Shown: piece after piece, positions 43,525 to 51,984 of the stretch | Layout of the letters: every line of letters begins with the position of its first letter | Numbering within the stretch: the first letter of the stretch is position 1 | Assembly (NCBI GenBank): GCA_964473525.1 | Contig: CAYYPK010000008.1 | Coordinates: 160,818-224,817, forward strand | From: GCA-2687025 sp964473525 | GTDB taxonomy: Bacteria; Poribacteria; WGA-4E; GCA-2687025 | Direction of reading: 5' to 3' | DNA: 64,000 nucleotides | The notes under the pieces: model-generated | Told to the model about the DNA's origin: nothing | Databases searched by the model: none | Seen by the model: the letters and a program-made list of their open reading frames with translations, nothing else | Program-made: the position numbers and the translations under genes

Positions 43525-43979
43525 TCGCGGACGGCGTCGCGCATGTCCCGCGCGGCGTCGCGAGACTTGATGGTGTCCCGCTTGTCGTATTCCGTCTTGC
43601 CCTTGCCGAGCGAGATCTGCACCTTCACGTAGCCGTTCTTGAAGTACATCCTCGTAGGGATAAGCGTCATGCCCTTCTGATCCACGCTACGGGCGAGTTT
43701 GCGGATTTCGTCCTTGTGGAGCAGAAGGCGTCGTGTGCGGTCAGGCCTGGGGCTCGACAGCGTGTCGTGGTCGTACGGCATGATGTGTAGCTTGTGGATG
43801 AACGCCTCGCCGTTCTCCACCCGGGCGAAGCTGTCGATGATGGTCACCTTGCCTGCGCGACACGACTTCACCTCGGCGCCACGCAGAGAGATGCCCGCCT
43901 CTATTGGGTCGGAGAGGTGGTACTCGTACCGCGCCTTGCGGTTCACGACGATCGTGCTGGACTTCTTCTGGTCAGCCAT
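43509..43979 (-). CDS. smpB: SsrA-binding protein SmpB (trans-translation)
   Basis: 156 residues from ATG 43979; the open frame to 44168 is not conserved. SmpB binds tmRNA and delivers it to stalled ribosomes. The match runs through the whole protein: VVNRKARYEYHLSDPIEAGI, LRGAEVKSCRAGKVTIIDSF, RRLLLHKDEIRKLARSV, KGMTLIPTRMYFKNGYVKVQ and the basic tail GKGKTEYDKRDTIKSRDAAR. The family's length is about 150-160 residues. I see no tmRNA gene in the flanking DNA. It is convergent with the FAD oxidase gene and overlaps it by 16 nt, so the two ends share coding bases. Confidence 0.97.
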   Translation of the reverse strand: MADQKKSSTIVVNRKARYEYHLSDPIEAGISLRGAEVKSCRAGKVTIIDSFARVENGEAFIHKLHIMPYDHDTLSSPRPDRTRRLLLHKDEIRKLARSVDQKGMTLIPTRMYFKNGYVKVQISLGKGKTEYDKRDTIKSRDAARDMRDAVRDYNRD

Positions 43980-44170
43980 TCTTCTGCCCCTCTGCGCGTC
44001 TGAACTATACGTCGCCTGCGCAGATCTGGCAAAGCCGGCGGTGTAGGGTCGCCGCGGATCGGCGGTGTTGGCGCGGGTGTCTCTGACGGCAAGCCAGACC
44101 CCGGGCGCGCCAGAGCGGGGCAGCCGCCACTGACCCCGCGCGCCCAAGTCAGGCCGGGCCGCCGGCAACC

Positions 44171-44203
44171 GTTCACGCTGTCTTCATGCGCTCTTCACGC
44201 GGA
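44171..44203 (+). promoter_or_regulatory. Three contiguous 11-bp direct repeats: probable PhoB operator of phoBR
   Basis: Three units abut without gaps: GTTCACGCTGT (44171-44181), CTTCATGCGCT (44182-44192) and CTTCACGCGGA (44193-44203). The shared core is (C/G)TTCA(C/T)GC. PhoB-type regulators bind 11-bp direct half-sites, and PHO boxes in several phyla have this form. TCCTAT at 44211-44216 could be the -10, at the distance expected when a PHO box replaces the -35. The phoB start is 35 bp past the last unit. Autoregulation is inferred. Confidence 0.75.
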
Positions 44204-44238
44204 TCGCGCATCCTATGGCCTAAGGAAGGATAGGTCTG

Positions 44239-44937
44239 ATGAAGCGCCCCAAGATCGCCGTGATCGAGGACGAGGCGGACATTCTGGAGGTGATCGAGTA
44301 CAACCTCTCTCGCGAGGGCTACCGCACTCTCACGAGCCGTGACGGCGAGGCCGGGCTGCGACTGGTGCGGAAGAAGGCTCCCGACCTGGTTCTCCTGGAC
44401 CTGATGTTGCCCGGGCTCGACGGCATAGAAGTCTGCCGCCGGATCAAGGAGGATCCGCTTACGCGGTCCATCCCCATCATCATGGTCACCGCCAAGGACG
44501 AGGAGAGCGACGTTGTGCTTGGCCTTGGCGTGGGAGCCGACGACTACGTCACGAAGCCATTCAGCCCGAAGGAGCTACTCGCGAGGGTGAAAGCCGTCCT
44601 CCGGCGAGGGCCAATACGGGCCGACGACAACGCTGGCGAGCGGATCGTTCGGGGAGACGTGGTCCTAGACGCCGATCGACACGAACTTCGCGTAGAAGGC
44701 GAACCCACTGCCCTAACCGCGACCGAGTTTCGTCTGTTGCACTTCCTTCTGTCGCACCCCGGCCGCGTGTTCACCCGAGACCAACTGCTGAGCCGCGCGA
44801 TAAGCGGGCAGGCGGTCGTCACGGATCGGAACATCGATGTACACGTCCGGTCCATACGCCGCAAACTCGGGCAAAGTCGGGATCTGATCGAGACGATTCG
44901 GGGCGTCGGCTACCGCTGCCAGGACGAGGAGGGCTAG
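44239..44937 (+). CDS. phoB: Phosphate regulon response regulator PhoB
   Basis: 232 residues from ATG 44239 with AAGGAAGG upstream. An OmpR/PhoB-type regulator. The receiver has the acidic pair in IAVIEDEADILEVIEYNL, phospho-acceptor Asp54 in VLLDLMLPGLDG, Thr in IIMVTAKDEESD and Lys in YVTKPFSPKELLARV. The C-terminal winged helix shows ALTATEFRLLHFLLSHPGRV, FTRDQLLSRA, VTDRNIDVHVRSIRRKLG and GVGYRC, all typical of PhoB. phoR follows 3 nt later. Three 11-bp repeats lie just upstream and again upstream of the phosphate transporter pair, which supports the PhoB identity beyond family resemblance. Confidence 0.95.
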   Translation: MKRPKIAVIEDEADILEVIEYNLSREGYRTLTSRDGEAGLRLVRKKAPDLVLLDLMLPGLDGIEVCRRIKEDPLTRSIPIIMVTAKDEESDVVLGLGVGADDYVTKPFSPKELLARVKAVLRRGPIRADDNAGERIVRGDVVLDADRHELRVEGEPTALTATEFRLLHFLLSHPGRVFTRDQLLSRAISGQAVVTDRNIDVHVRSIRRKLGQSRDLIETIRGVGYRCQDEEG

Positions 44938-44940
44938 CGG

Positions 44941-46728
44941 ATGTTTCGCTCGCGGTTCTTCCTGAAGGTCTACGCCGCGTATGTGGCGCTAATCCTCCTG
45001 GCAATCGCTGTTGTGGGAGGGCTCGTCGCGCGCAAGGTAGAGGAGCGGTCTCAGGATGCCGTTCAGAGGTCGCTTGGTGACCAGGCCGCCCTCGTGCGGG
45101 AGCTATCGGCCTCGGCGATGGATCGAACATCTGGCGTCCCGTTGCAGGCGCGCATTGGGGCTTTCGGTGACTCCGTCAGCACGCGACTCACGGTGATCCG
45201 GCTGGATGGAACCGTCATCGCTGACTCGCGCGAGGATCCCGCCGCGATGGACAACCACGCGACGCGTCCCGAAGTGCTTGCTGCTCGCGCCGAAGGCTAT
45301 GGGACAGCGGTTCGGTTCAGTGACACGGTCGGCACTCGCATGATGTACGTGGCGGTACCTGTGGTGAAGGAAGGCCAGTCGATCGGATATGTGCGCGCCT
45401 CCCTGCCACTTTCCACTATCGACGAGCAGACCGGCAGACTGCGGGCCATCGTGGCGCTGGGAGGCGGTGTGGCCGCCCTCGTGGCGCTCCCTCTCGGCCT
45501 CTTCCTGGCGCGGCGCCTCACGCGTCCTCTGACGCTGATGACGTCCGTCGCGGAGTCGATGGTCGAGGGACACTACGACCGGAGGGTGAACATCACTGGT
45601 CGGGACGAGGTAGGGCAGTTAGCGCATGCCCTCAACCGCATGGCCGAGAGCGCGCAGGGCCGTATGGAGGCGATCGTGACGGATCGGAACAAGCTCCTGA
45701 CAATCCTGGGGAGCATGGTCGAGGGAGTCGTCGCGGTCGACAAGACGGGAGCCGTTCTACACATGAACGCCGGCGCGGCGGATGTGCTTGGGGCGTCGTC
45801 GGATGCATGCCTCGGGCGCGACATTCGCGACGTCACCGCCCTGGAACAGGTCTGGGCCGCCATTGACGCGGCGTTGTCTGACGGCGAGGAGGTCGAAGGG
45901 GAAGTGGGAGTCGCCGCGCCTGCGGGCCGACGGGTCGTCGAGCTACGCGCCTCGCCGCTGCGCGACAGCGAGGGCGGCCTCGTGGGGGCCGTAGTGGTGC
46001 TGGATGACGTCTCCGAGCTGCGCCGGTTGGAGACCGTCCGGCGGGACTTCGTGGCGAACATGTCCCACGAACTCAAGACGCCGATAACGGCAATTCGCAT
46101 ACTCGCGGAGACGCTGGTCAGTGACAAGAAGATGGCGGGCAAGCAGCGTCGGCGCTTCCTATCGAAGATACGCGACCAGTCTACGCGGCTGTCGTCCATC
46201 GTCACGGACCTGCTGGCGCTGTCTCGGCTGGAGTCAGAGAACCCACTGCTGGAACGAGAACCGATCGACCTTCGAAAGGTGATCGCCGTCTCCCTACACC
46301 CGCTGCTACCGGACGACGACGACGAATTGAGCGCCTCAGTGACGTCTGAGCTTCCTGACAGCCCCGTCACCGTAGTTGGAGATGACGAAGCCCTGGCCCA
46401 GGCTACGCGCAACCTCCTCGACAACGCGCTCAAGTACACACCCCAAGAGGGACGCGTGTGGGTTCGACTGCGTGAAGAGGGGAGAGACGCGGTCATCGAA
46501 GTCGAGGACACCGGCATCGGGATCGAGCCGGCGCATCAGCGCCGCATCTTCGAGCGGTTCTACCGGGTCGACAAGGCGCGTTCTCGGGAACTCGGCGGCA
46601 CCGGGCTGGGCCTATCCATCGTGCGCCATATCGCCCTGACACATGGCGGCTCCGTCGCGGTCGACAGTGAGGTCGGGGTAGGCACCACCTTCCGACTCAC
46701 ACTCCCCCTAGCTCCCCGCCCCGCGTAG
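44941..46728 (+). CDS. phoR: Phosphate regulon sensor histidine kinase PhoR
   Basis: 595 residues from ATG 44941, 3 nt after phoB. Membrane helix 1 is at about residues 12-30 (AAYVALILLAIAVVGGLVA). An extracytoplasmic sensor part follows, to about 165, and helix 2 is at 168-190 (AIVALGGGVAALVALPLGLF). A HAMP linker extends to about 243, with a PAS domain at about 250-360 (GSMVEGVVAVDKTGAVLHMN). The phosphorylated His376 lies in FVANMSHELKTPITAIRI. The ATPase has NLLDNALKYTP, VEDTGIGIEP and LGGTGLGLSIV. This is the full PhoR layout including an extracytoplasmic domain. It would answer to phosphate limitation, perhaps through the PiT/DUF47 pair downstream. Confidence 0.95.
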   Translation: MFRSRFFLKVYAAYVALILLAIAVVGGLVARKVEERSQDAVQRSLGDQAALVRELSASAMDRTSGVPLQARIGAFGDSVSTRLTVIRLDGTVIADSREDPAAMDNHATRPEVLAARAEGYGTAVRFSDTVGTRMMYVAVPVVKEGQSIGYVRASLPLSTIDEQTGRLRAIVALGGGVAALVALPLGLFLARRLTRPLTLMTSVAESMVEGHYDRRVNITGRDEVGQLAHALNRMAESAQGRMEAIVTDRNKLLTILGSMVEGVVAVDKTGAVLHMNAGAADVLGASSDACLGRDIRDVTALEQVWAAIDAALSDGEEVEGEVGVAAPAGRRVVELRASPLRDSEGGLVGAVVVLDDVSELRRLETVRRDFVANMSHELKTPITAIRILAETLVSDKKMAGKQRRRFLSKIRDQSTRLSSIVTDLLALSRLESENPLLEREPIDLRKVIAVSLHPLLPDDDDELSASVTSELPDSPVTVVGDDEALAQATRNLLDNALKYTPQEGRVWVRLREEGRDAVIEVEDTGIGIEPAHQRRIFERFYRVDKARSRELGGTGLGLSIVRHIALTHGGSVAVDSEVGVGTTFRLTLPLAPRPA

Positions 46729-46735
46729 CAGAGCG

Positions 46736-46768
46736 CTTCACGCTCCCTTCACGCTCCCTTCATGTGGC
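46736..46768 (+). promoter_or_regulatory. Three contiguous 11-bp direct repeats: probable PhoB operator of the DUF47-PiT pair
   Basis: CTTCACGCTCC occurs twice in tandem (46736-46746, 46747-46757) and is followed by CTTCATGTGGC (46758-46768). Unit length, phase and core are the same as in the array before phoB, while the DNA around them is unrelated. The array begins 8 nt after the phoR stop. It would give the transporter pair its own phosphate-controlled promoter despite lying directly behind phoBR. No strong -10 is visible. Confidence 0.78.
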
Positions 46769-46864
46769 GCGCGCACACTGTTCCATGAGCAGAGGCTGCA
46801 TGGCGCTTCTGCGTCGCGGGAGTCCGCCGCGATAGCGACACCGTCCAGTGGAAGGAGCAGCAAC

Positions 46865-47545
46865 ATGCGCACGCGCAGCATAGCGCGTCTGTTTGCCAAG
46901 TCGCCCTTCGGACCCACGCAGATACATATGAAGAAGGCGATCGAGTGCGCGGAGCAGTTGCGTCCTCTCTTCGACGCGGTGTTGCGCGAGGACGCCGCGG
47001 CTTGTGAACGGGTAACGAGGCGGATCGACGAACTGGAGGACGAAGCGGACGCGCTGAAGAACGAGATCCGCGACCACCTGCCACGGTCGCTCTTCCTGCC
47101 GGTAGACCGGCGGGATCTCCTGGAGCTGATACACATGCAGGACTCCATCGCCGATTCGGCGCAAGAGGTGGCGTCACTCCTGTCCCTCAAGCGCATGTCG
47201 CTCCCTGAATCGCTGCACCCAGCGTTGCTCGAATTCGTGGAGGATGTGCTGGTGACGTGCGGCATGGCGCGCGCGATCGGCGAGGAGATGGACGAACTCG
47301 CGGAGACGTCTTTTGGCGGGCCCGAGGCCGAGCGCGTGTTGGACATGATCAACCAGCTGAACAACAGCGAGACGCGGTCAGACGTGCTTGTAATGGCGGT
47401 GTCCCGCCAGCTATTCGCCCTGGATGCCGAGATGAACGCGGTGGAACTGATTCTGTGGCGCCAGGTGTTCTGCGCGGTGGCGGAGGTGGCGAACTACGCG
47501 GAGCGCATGGGCGGCAGAATGCGGCTGCTGATAGCCAAGACCTAG
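46865..47545 (+). CDS. PhoU-like DUF47 (TIGR00153) protein paired with PiT transporter
   Basis: 226 residues from ATG 46865, preceded by GGAAGGAG. DUF47 proteins are helical, PhoU-like and almost always next to pit genes, whose activity they are thought to control. Seen: FAKSPFGPTQIHMKKAIECA, the metal-binding acidic helix VTRRIDELEDEADALKNEIR, and then RSLFLPVDRRDLLELIHMQD with the conserved helix SIADSAQEVAS. The second three-helix unit is less clear but has the family's ILWRQVFCAVAEVANYAERM near the end. It is encoded 51 nt before the transporter. It may also link transporter state to PhoR. Confidence 0.92.
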   Translation: MRTRSIARLFAKSPFGPTQIHMKKAIECAEQLRPLFDAVLREDAAACERVTRRIDELEDEADALKNEIRDHLPRSLFLPVDRRDLLELIHMQDSIADSAQEVASLLSLKRMSLPESLHPALLEFVEDVLVTCGMARAIGEEMDELAETSFGGPEAERVLDMINQLNNSETRSDVLVMAVSRQLFALDAEMNAVELILWRQVFCAVAEVANYAERMGGRMRLLIAKT

Positions 47546-47596
47546 TCCGCCGACGCGTGCGGCTACGACTGACCTCGGTTCCTCGATGGATCGGAG

Positions 47597-49054
47597 ATGC
47601 GCATGGGTGTTGAGACAACGGTAATCGTGGCGATGGCGGCGGTATTCGGGTTCTACATGGCGTGGAACATCGGCGCGAACGACGTCGCCAACGCCATGGG
47701 GACCTCCGTTGGCTCGAAAGCTCTGACGCTAGTGAAAGCGATCATCATCGCTGGCGTCTTCGAATTCGCGGGAGCCTTCCTCGCCGGGTCGCACGTCACG
47801 AACACGGTGCGCAAGGGCATTGTCGACATCAGCCTGTTCAGCGAGATGGACAACGGCGCCCGCATACTGATGTACGGCATGCTGGCCGCCCCTCTCGGCG
47901 CCGGAGTGTGGCTGCAACTGGCGACGTACTTTGGCCGGCCGGTTTCGACCACGCACTCGATCGTGGGAGCCATCGTTGGTTTCGCCATCGCGGCGGGCGG
48001 CGCTTACGCGGTCGAGTGGAGCAAGATATGGATGATCGTCATCAGCTGGGTAGCGTCCCCTCTGATGAGCGGGAGCATCGCCGCCGCTACCTTCCTGGCG
48101 ATTCAGCACCTCATGATCAACGTGCCGGACCCCGTGAAAGGCACGAAGCGGTGGGCTCCCTTGTTCGTGTTCCTGGTGCTGGCGATTCTCACGCTGGTAA
48201 CGCTGTTCAAGGGGCTGAAGAACCTACATCTCGACATGTCGTTCGGGTCGGCGTTGCTGTATGCGAGCATCATCGGCTTCGTCGGCGCGGGCGTTGGTGG
48301 CGTCCTACTGCGGAGAATACGGGCCCCAGAAGCAGCGGGCGGCGGCCCAGTGCGGATGGCGATGATGGCCGACGACCTTCGGTCGATGGTGCGGCACGCA
48401 CGACGACTGCGGGCCAAGGCCACCGAGGAAGCCACCGAGCACGTAGACAGCCTCGAGGGGAGTCTGGACGCTCTGACGCATCTGGCGCGGGAGAGCGAAG
48501 CGACCATCAGCACACGCCCGGACTTCCTGTATGTCGAGAAGGTGTTCGCCTACCTCCAGATTCTGAGCGCCTGCTTCGTCGCCTTCGCACACGGAGCCAA
48601 CGACGTCGCCAATGCCATTGGACCGATCGCCGCCGTAGTTTCGCTGGCGGGAGGCGGCATGGAGGCGTTGTCAGGGAAGGCGCCCGTGCCGGTGTGGGTG
48701 CTGTTGCTGGGCGGCGTTGGCATCGTCGTGGGTCTCTCCATGTGGGGATGGCGCATCATCAAGGTCATCGGCGAGAAGATTACCGAACTCACGCCCACAC
48801 GAGGGTTCTCGGCGGAGTTCGCCGCAGCAACAACCATCGTGCTCGCGTCGCGGCTCGGCATCCCCATATCGACGACGCACACGCTCGTTGGCGGCGTCAT
48901 GGGCGTTGGTCTTGCTCGGGGTCTTGCTAGCATGGACCCAAAGGTGCTCCGCGACATCTTCATCTCGTGGCTCTTGGAGCTACCCGTGGCTGCCGGGCTC
49001 GCGGCGGCGTTCTTCTTTGCTATCAAGTGGATGTTCGAGACGTTCGGGGGGTAG
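47597..49054 (+). CDS. pit: PiT-family inorganic phosphate transporter
   Basis: 485 residues from ATG 47597. The two PiT signature sequences are present, one in each half: GANDVANAMGTSVGSKAL near residue 25 and GANDVANAIGPIAAVVS near 335. About ten membrane helices are split by a hydrophilic loop at about 240-310 (MMADDLRSMVRHARRLRAKA). Each half also has the paired PVSTTHSIVGAIVG and PISTTHTLVGGVMG motifs. PiT proteins import metal phosphate with protons or sodium. Together with DUF47 and the PhoB box upstream, this is a phosphate-limitation response set. The name covers the family; low-affinity or induced behaviour cannot be read. Confidence 0.96.
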   Translation: MRMGVETTVIVAMAAVFGFYMAWNIGANDVANAMGTSVGSKALTLVKAIIIAGVFEFAGAFLAGSHVTNTVRKGIVDISLFSEMDNGARILMYGMLAAPLGAGVWLQLATYFGRPVSTTHSIVGAIVGFAIAAGGAYAVEWSKIWMIVISWVASPLMSGSIAAATFLAIQHLMINVPDPVKGTKRWAPLFVFLVLAILTLVTLFKGLKNLHLDMSFGSALLYASIIGFVGAGVGGVLLRRIRAPEAAGGGPVRMAMMADDLRSMVRHARRLRAKATEEATEHVDSLEGSLDALTHLARESEATISTRPDFLYVEKVFAYLQILSACFVAFAHGANDVANAIGPIAAVVSLAGGGMEALSGKAPVPVWVLLLGGVGIVVGLSMWGWRIIKVIGEKITELTPTRGFSAEFAAATTIVLASRLGIPISTTHTLVGGVMGVGLARGLASMDPKVLRDIFISWLLELPVAAGLAAAFFFAIKWMFETFGG

Positions 49055-49242
49055 TGTCGCAGCCGCGCGGGACGATGGCTCGGGCGGCGCCCGACACCTA
49101 TGTCGTCAGATAGGGAGCTAGCCACCCAACGCGGTACGGCGCTTCGATGTGACAGCGACCCGAAATCCCATCGGATCTTTGATGCCCGGCGCGATGTGTA
49201 TCACCGATGGCAGGTTGGCTGACGCCCATAGCTGCGTGTGGC

Positions 49243-50562
49243 CTACCGACTGCCGCCATGCGAGGCCAGGAACCTTGCGACGCCGCCCGCGCCTACGTGT
49301 TCCGCCCACGTGAGCGGCGTGTCTCCGAAGGTGTCGTGTTCCGCGTTCACGTCGGCGCCTTGCGCCACCAGATGTTCCGCCACGTCCACGCGATCCGTGC
49401 GGCAGGCTGCGAACAAGGCCTCGTTGACGATCTCCTGCCGGTCGTCGGTCTTAGGGAGGTGTGGGAGATACCCCAGGTTCGCCATGTTCATCCGGTGAGA
49501 GCCGGCATCAGGCGTCAGCGTCCCGTCCGGGGCGAAGTACGCCTTGACGAGATCCAGCCTGCCTGAGCCGGCGGCAACCCACAGGCAGCTGCGGTGCACG
49601 CGGCGAGCGGCGAGCCGCTCGATGACTCCGCTCGCCTCGGCGCCGCGGTCCATGATGGCGGCTTCCAGCGCTGTCTGGTGGCCGATGGTGACGTCGCCGA
49701 TGGTCGCGCTGGCGTCCAGTAGCGTGTGCACCACATCGTCGTCAGGATGAGGTGTCCAGATCGACACGATCATGAGCGCGTCCGTCAGCCCCTCGTCTAT
49801 GAACCGTGCGAGCAACTCGCCATCCACGCCAGGAGACGCAGGCGAGCCCGTCAGCGCGGCCGCGCAGTTCTGGGCAACGGCGCGTCGGTCGCTGCCGAAG
49901 CCTAGCTGCCCGAGCCCGTCGCCGACGACCATGCGCCAGTGGTGCGTGTTCTCCCGCAACAGCGTGAGCAAGTCATCGGTCGCGCCCTGGTCGCCGGCGC
50001 CAATGCGCGCGCAGAGCGCGACTACGTGTTGCTCGACGGCCTGCCGAGAGCCCAGCGACTCGACCAGGCCGGCCCAGCTCGGGAACGCGTGCTCCCGCGC
50101 GACTACCTGTTGAGCGTCCTCCACCGTGACCTCCGCAGCGGCGATTTCGCCGTCGGTCGCATCGAGGAAGCGAGGCGCGTACGCGCGTAGCCGCCGTGCC
50201 GCCGTCGGGTCCTCGACGCCGTGCTGCCGCAAGATCTCACGCGCGCGCTCCTCGTGCGCTTCGACAGTGTAGCGACCGCCGCTGAGGCCGCGGTCTCCCG
50301 GGTATGCTTCGAGCCCCTCGACGTACTGCTTCATGCGAGGCCAACTCGTAAACCCGTACTCGCGAGCGACCACGTGCTGCGCGTCTGCCAGGGCGAGGCC
50401 GGCCGCACGTAGATCGTCGTCGCTGGCTCCTGCGTGCTTCGGGAACGACGCTCGCGCGCGCTCGAACGCGTTGGCGTCGTCAACGCGCAAAGCTGTCAGC
50501 AGCTTCTTGGCTTGGTTACGCAGGTGGGCGAGACTCGGACGGGCAGGCAGGCGACTGTACAT
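49243..50562 (-). CDS. Ankyrin-repeat protein with duplicated N-terminal helical module
   Basis: 439 residues from ATG 50562. The N-terminal half has two copies of a helical module: LALADAQHVVAREYGFTSWP (about residues 56-75) and VTVEDAQQVVAREHAFPSWA (about 140-159). Each ends in a Trp-containing turn. The C-terminal half has ankyrin-like repeats: TALEAAIMDRGAEASGVIER, SCLWVAAGSGRLDLVKAYFA, NEALFAACRTDRVDVAEHLV and GDTPLTWAEHVGAGG. No signal peptide or membrane helix is seen, so it is probably cytoplasmic. Ankyrin repeats bind proteins; the N-terminal DAQxVVAREyGFxSW module is familiar from proteins of this ankyrin group in Planctomycetes- and Gemmatimonadetes-like bacteria. Confidence 0.82.
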   Translation of the reverse strand: MYSRLPARPSLAHLRNQAKKLLTALRVDDANAFERARASFPKHAGASDDDLRAAGLALADAQHVVAREYGFTSWPRMKQYVEGLEAYPGDRGLSGGRYTVEAHEERAREILRQHGVEDPTAARRLRAYAPRFLDATDGEIAAAEVTVEDAQQVVAREHAFPSWAGLVESLGSRQAVEQHVVALCARIGAGDQGATDDLLTLLRENTHHWRMVVGDGLGQLGFGSDRRAVAQNCAAALTGSPASPGVDGELLARFIDEGLTDALMIVSIWTPHPDDDVVHTLLDASATIGDVTIGHQTALEAAIMDRGAEASGVIERLAARRVHRSCLWVAAGSGRLDLVKAYFAPDGTLTPDAGSHRMNMANLGYLPHLPKTDDRQEIVNEALFAACRTDRVDVAEHLVAQGADVNAEHDTFGDTPLTWAEHVGAGGVARFLASHGGSR

Positions 50563-50756
50563 AACAACCCTCTCTACACGCGCCCGTTGTCCGCCTCGCG
50601 GGCCTACGAAGAAGGTTGTGCGTCGTCCATGGTCATCGTCAGGTGGGCTGCGCCCTTCCCGCGGACCGGGGGCTCCCTGCGAGCCACTGTCTCTTGATAC
50701 GACGTTGGCCGCGTAGCGTCAAGGACAGACGGCGCTGCCACGCGTGCAACGACCGG

Positions 50757-51650
50757 CTATGGCCGGTGGGCGGCGTCGCCCGTCCATCGAGGCTGGCACG
50801 TGGCGGCCCGTCTCTCTCGCGCCGCCATGCACGCCGCGTTCACCTCGGCGCCATAGAACAGCAGGAGCGACGTCATGTAGAACCACAGCAGCAGCATGAT
50901 GATCCCCGTGATGGCTCCGTACACGCGGGGAATGCGCACGGAGATGGACAGGTACGCGCTGAGCCCGGAGGTCATCAGCAACCACAGGACGCTGAACGTC
51001 ACCGCGCCCGGCCACACCATCCTCAGTCGTAGGCGTTCCGAAGGGACGATGGCGTAGAGCAGCACCATACTGGCCGTCATCGAGAGGAAGGAGACAGGCC
51101 ATCGGAGCAGGGCAAGCAGATGCGATAGCGACCCCGACAGCCCCAGCGGCTCCTCGATGAGCCGAGCCACGCGAACGCCGAACACGAACAGGTTGAAGCT
51201 GACGCTCGTCGCGACACCGAACACGATCACCATCGCCAGTGCGATTAGCCGGCGCGACAGCAACCTCCTCGCCCGTTGCTGGGGATAGGTGATGCTCAAG
51301 CCCTTGAGTACGGCGTTCAGGAAGCCTGACGCGACCCACAGCAACATCACCGACCCGAACGTCAGCGCCGCTGGCAGGCGCTCGGCCATCAGGTCGCGTA
51401 GGCCTCGGTCGAGCGTCGCGGCCATCTCTGGCGGGAAGTACGCATCGGCTATGAGCCGGAGATCATCCCAGAGCGCCTCCGAGCCGAGACGCTGAAAGAT
51501 CGCCGCGAGAATCAGAAGCGCCGGGAATACCGAGAACAGCGCGCTGTATGCCATCTGCGACGCTCGCCCGAAGCCATCGTCCCGCACGGTCCTAATGAGG
51601 GCTGCCACGAGCAGGCCTACGACGCGTTTGGGCAGATGGGTTGGGCGCAT
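50757..51650 (-). CDS. YihY/BrkB-family inner membrane protein
   Basis: 297 residues from ATG 51650. It shows the YihY/virulence factor BrkB pattern: ASQMAYSALFSVFPALLILA in the first helix, LWVASGFLNAVLKGLSITYP after the second, and FLSMTASMVLLYAIVP and FSVLWLLMTSGLSAYLSISV in later helices. The end, YGAITGIIMLLLWFYMTSLL followed by FYGAEVNAA, is highly typical. About six membrane helices are expected. Function in the cell is not known; the old link to ribonuclease BN was wrong. It stands on its own, separated by 194 and 334 nt from same-strand neighbours. Confidence 0.93.
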   Translation of the reverse strand: MRPTHLPKRVVGLLVAALIRTVRDDGFGRASQMAYSALFSVFPALLILAAIFQRLGSEALWDDLRLIADAYFPPEMAATLDRGLRDLMAERLPAALTFGSVMLLWVASGFLNAVLKGLSITYPQQRARRLLSRRLIALAMVIVFGVATSVSFNLFVFGVRVARLIEEPLGLSGSLSHLLALLRWPVSFLSMTASMVLLYAIVPSERLRLRMVWPGAVTFSVLWLLMTSGLSAYLSISVRIPRVYGAITGIIMLLLWFYMTSLLLFYGAEVNAACMAARERRAATCQPRWTGDAAHRP

Positions 51651-51984
51651 CGGTGGTCCGTTTCGCGAGCGGCGGCGGTTCGATTCGGCGACGACGGGAG
51701 ACGCTCAGTTAGGGTACTGCCGCGCCTGACCCGCCGCCACCCTGGCTACCGCGTTCTCAGGTCGAGCTTCCACCACACATTTGGCCGCTCTACGCCTTCA
51801 GCCGCGGCCCGATGGCGCCGATAGGAGTCCATGAAGTCTCTTTCGTTCCGGGAATCGGAAACGGGATTCTTCATAGAGTTGTTGTCAGGAATCAAGCCCT
51901 GCGGGCATTGCCCGTGGGGCTTCTTCCATCGCTCGAATCGGCTATGGAACCGGGCGGCAAGGCGTCGCGAGCGGCGTGCCGGAG
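51651..51984. other. 334-bp intergenic region between BrkB and pyruvyl transferase genes
   Basis: I see no credible gene. Short frames exist on both strands (for example 51831-52019 plus), but they cross a perfect-looking terminator hairpin and have no ribosome site. The region holds the terminator of the pyruvyl transferase gene at 51894-51922. On the minus strand beyond it, the promoter of the BrkB gene must lie in the right-hand half, though no clear box pair is visible. Confidence 0.5.
51894..51922 (-). terminator. Symmetric two-part hairpin downstream of the pyruvyl transferase gene
   Basis: AAGCCC (51894-51899) pairs with GGGCTT (51917-51922), and CGGGC (51902-51906) with GCCCG (51910-51914). 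They are separated by a 2x2 TG/TG internal mismatch, and the loop is 3 nt. On the minus strand it follows the pyruvyl transferase stop by 63 nt and runs into CTTGATTCC, a weak T-run. Confidence 0.55.

Noticed and set aside
43980..44238. tmRNA gene beside smpB
   Set aside because: No alanine-acceptor-like ends and no tag frame seen; the region instead holds the phoB operator.
49118..49309. Minus-strand frame ending with a protein-like stretch (PSVIHIAPGIKDPMGF)
   Set aside because: Looks faintly protein-like but overlaps the ankyrin gene's end, has no start signal, and no family is recognised; could at most be a remnant.
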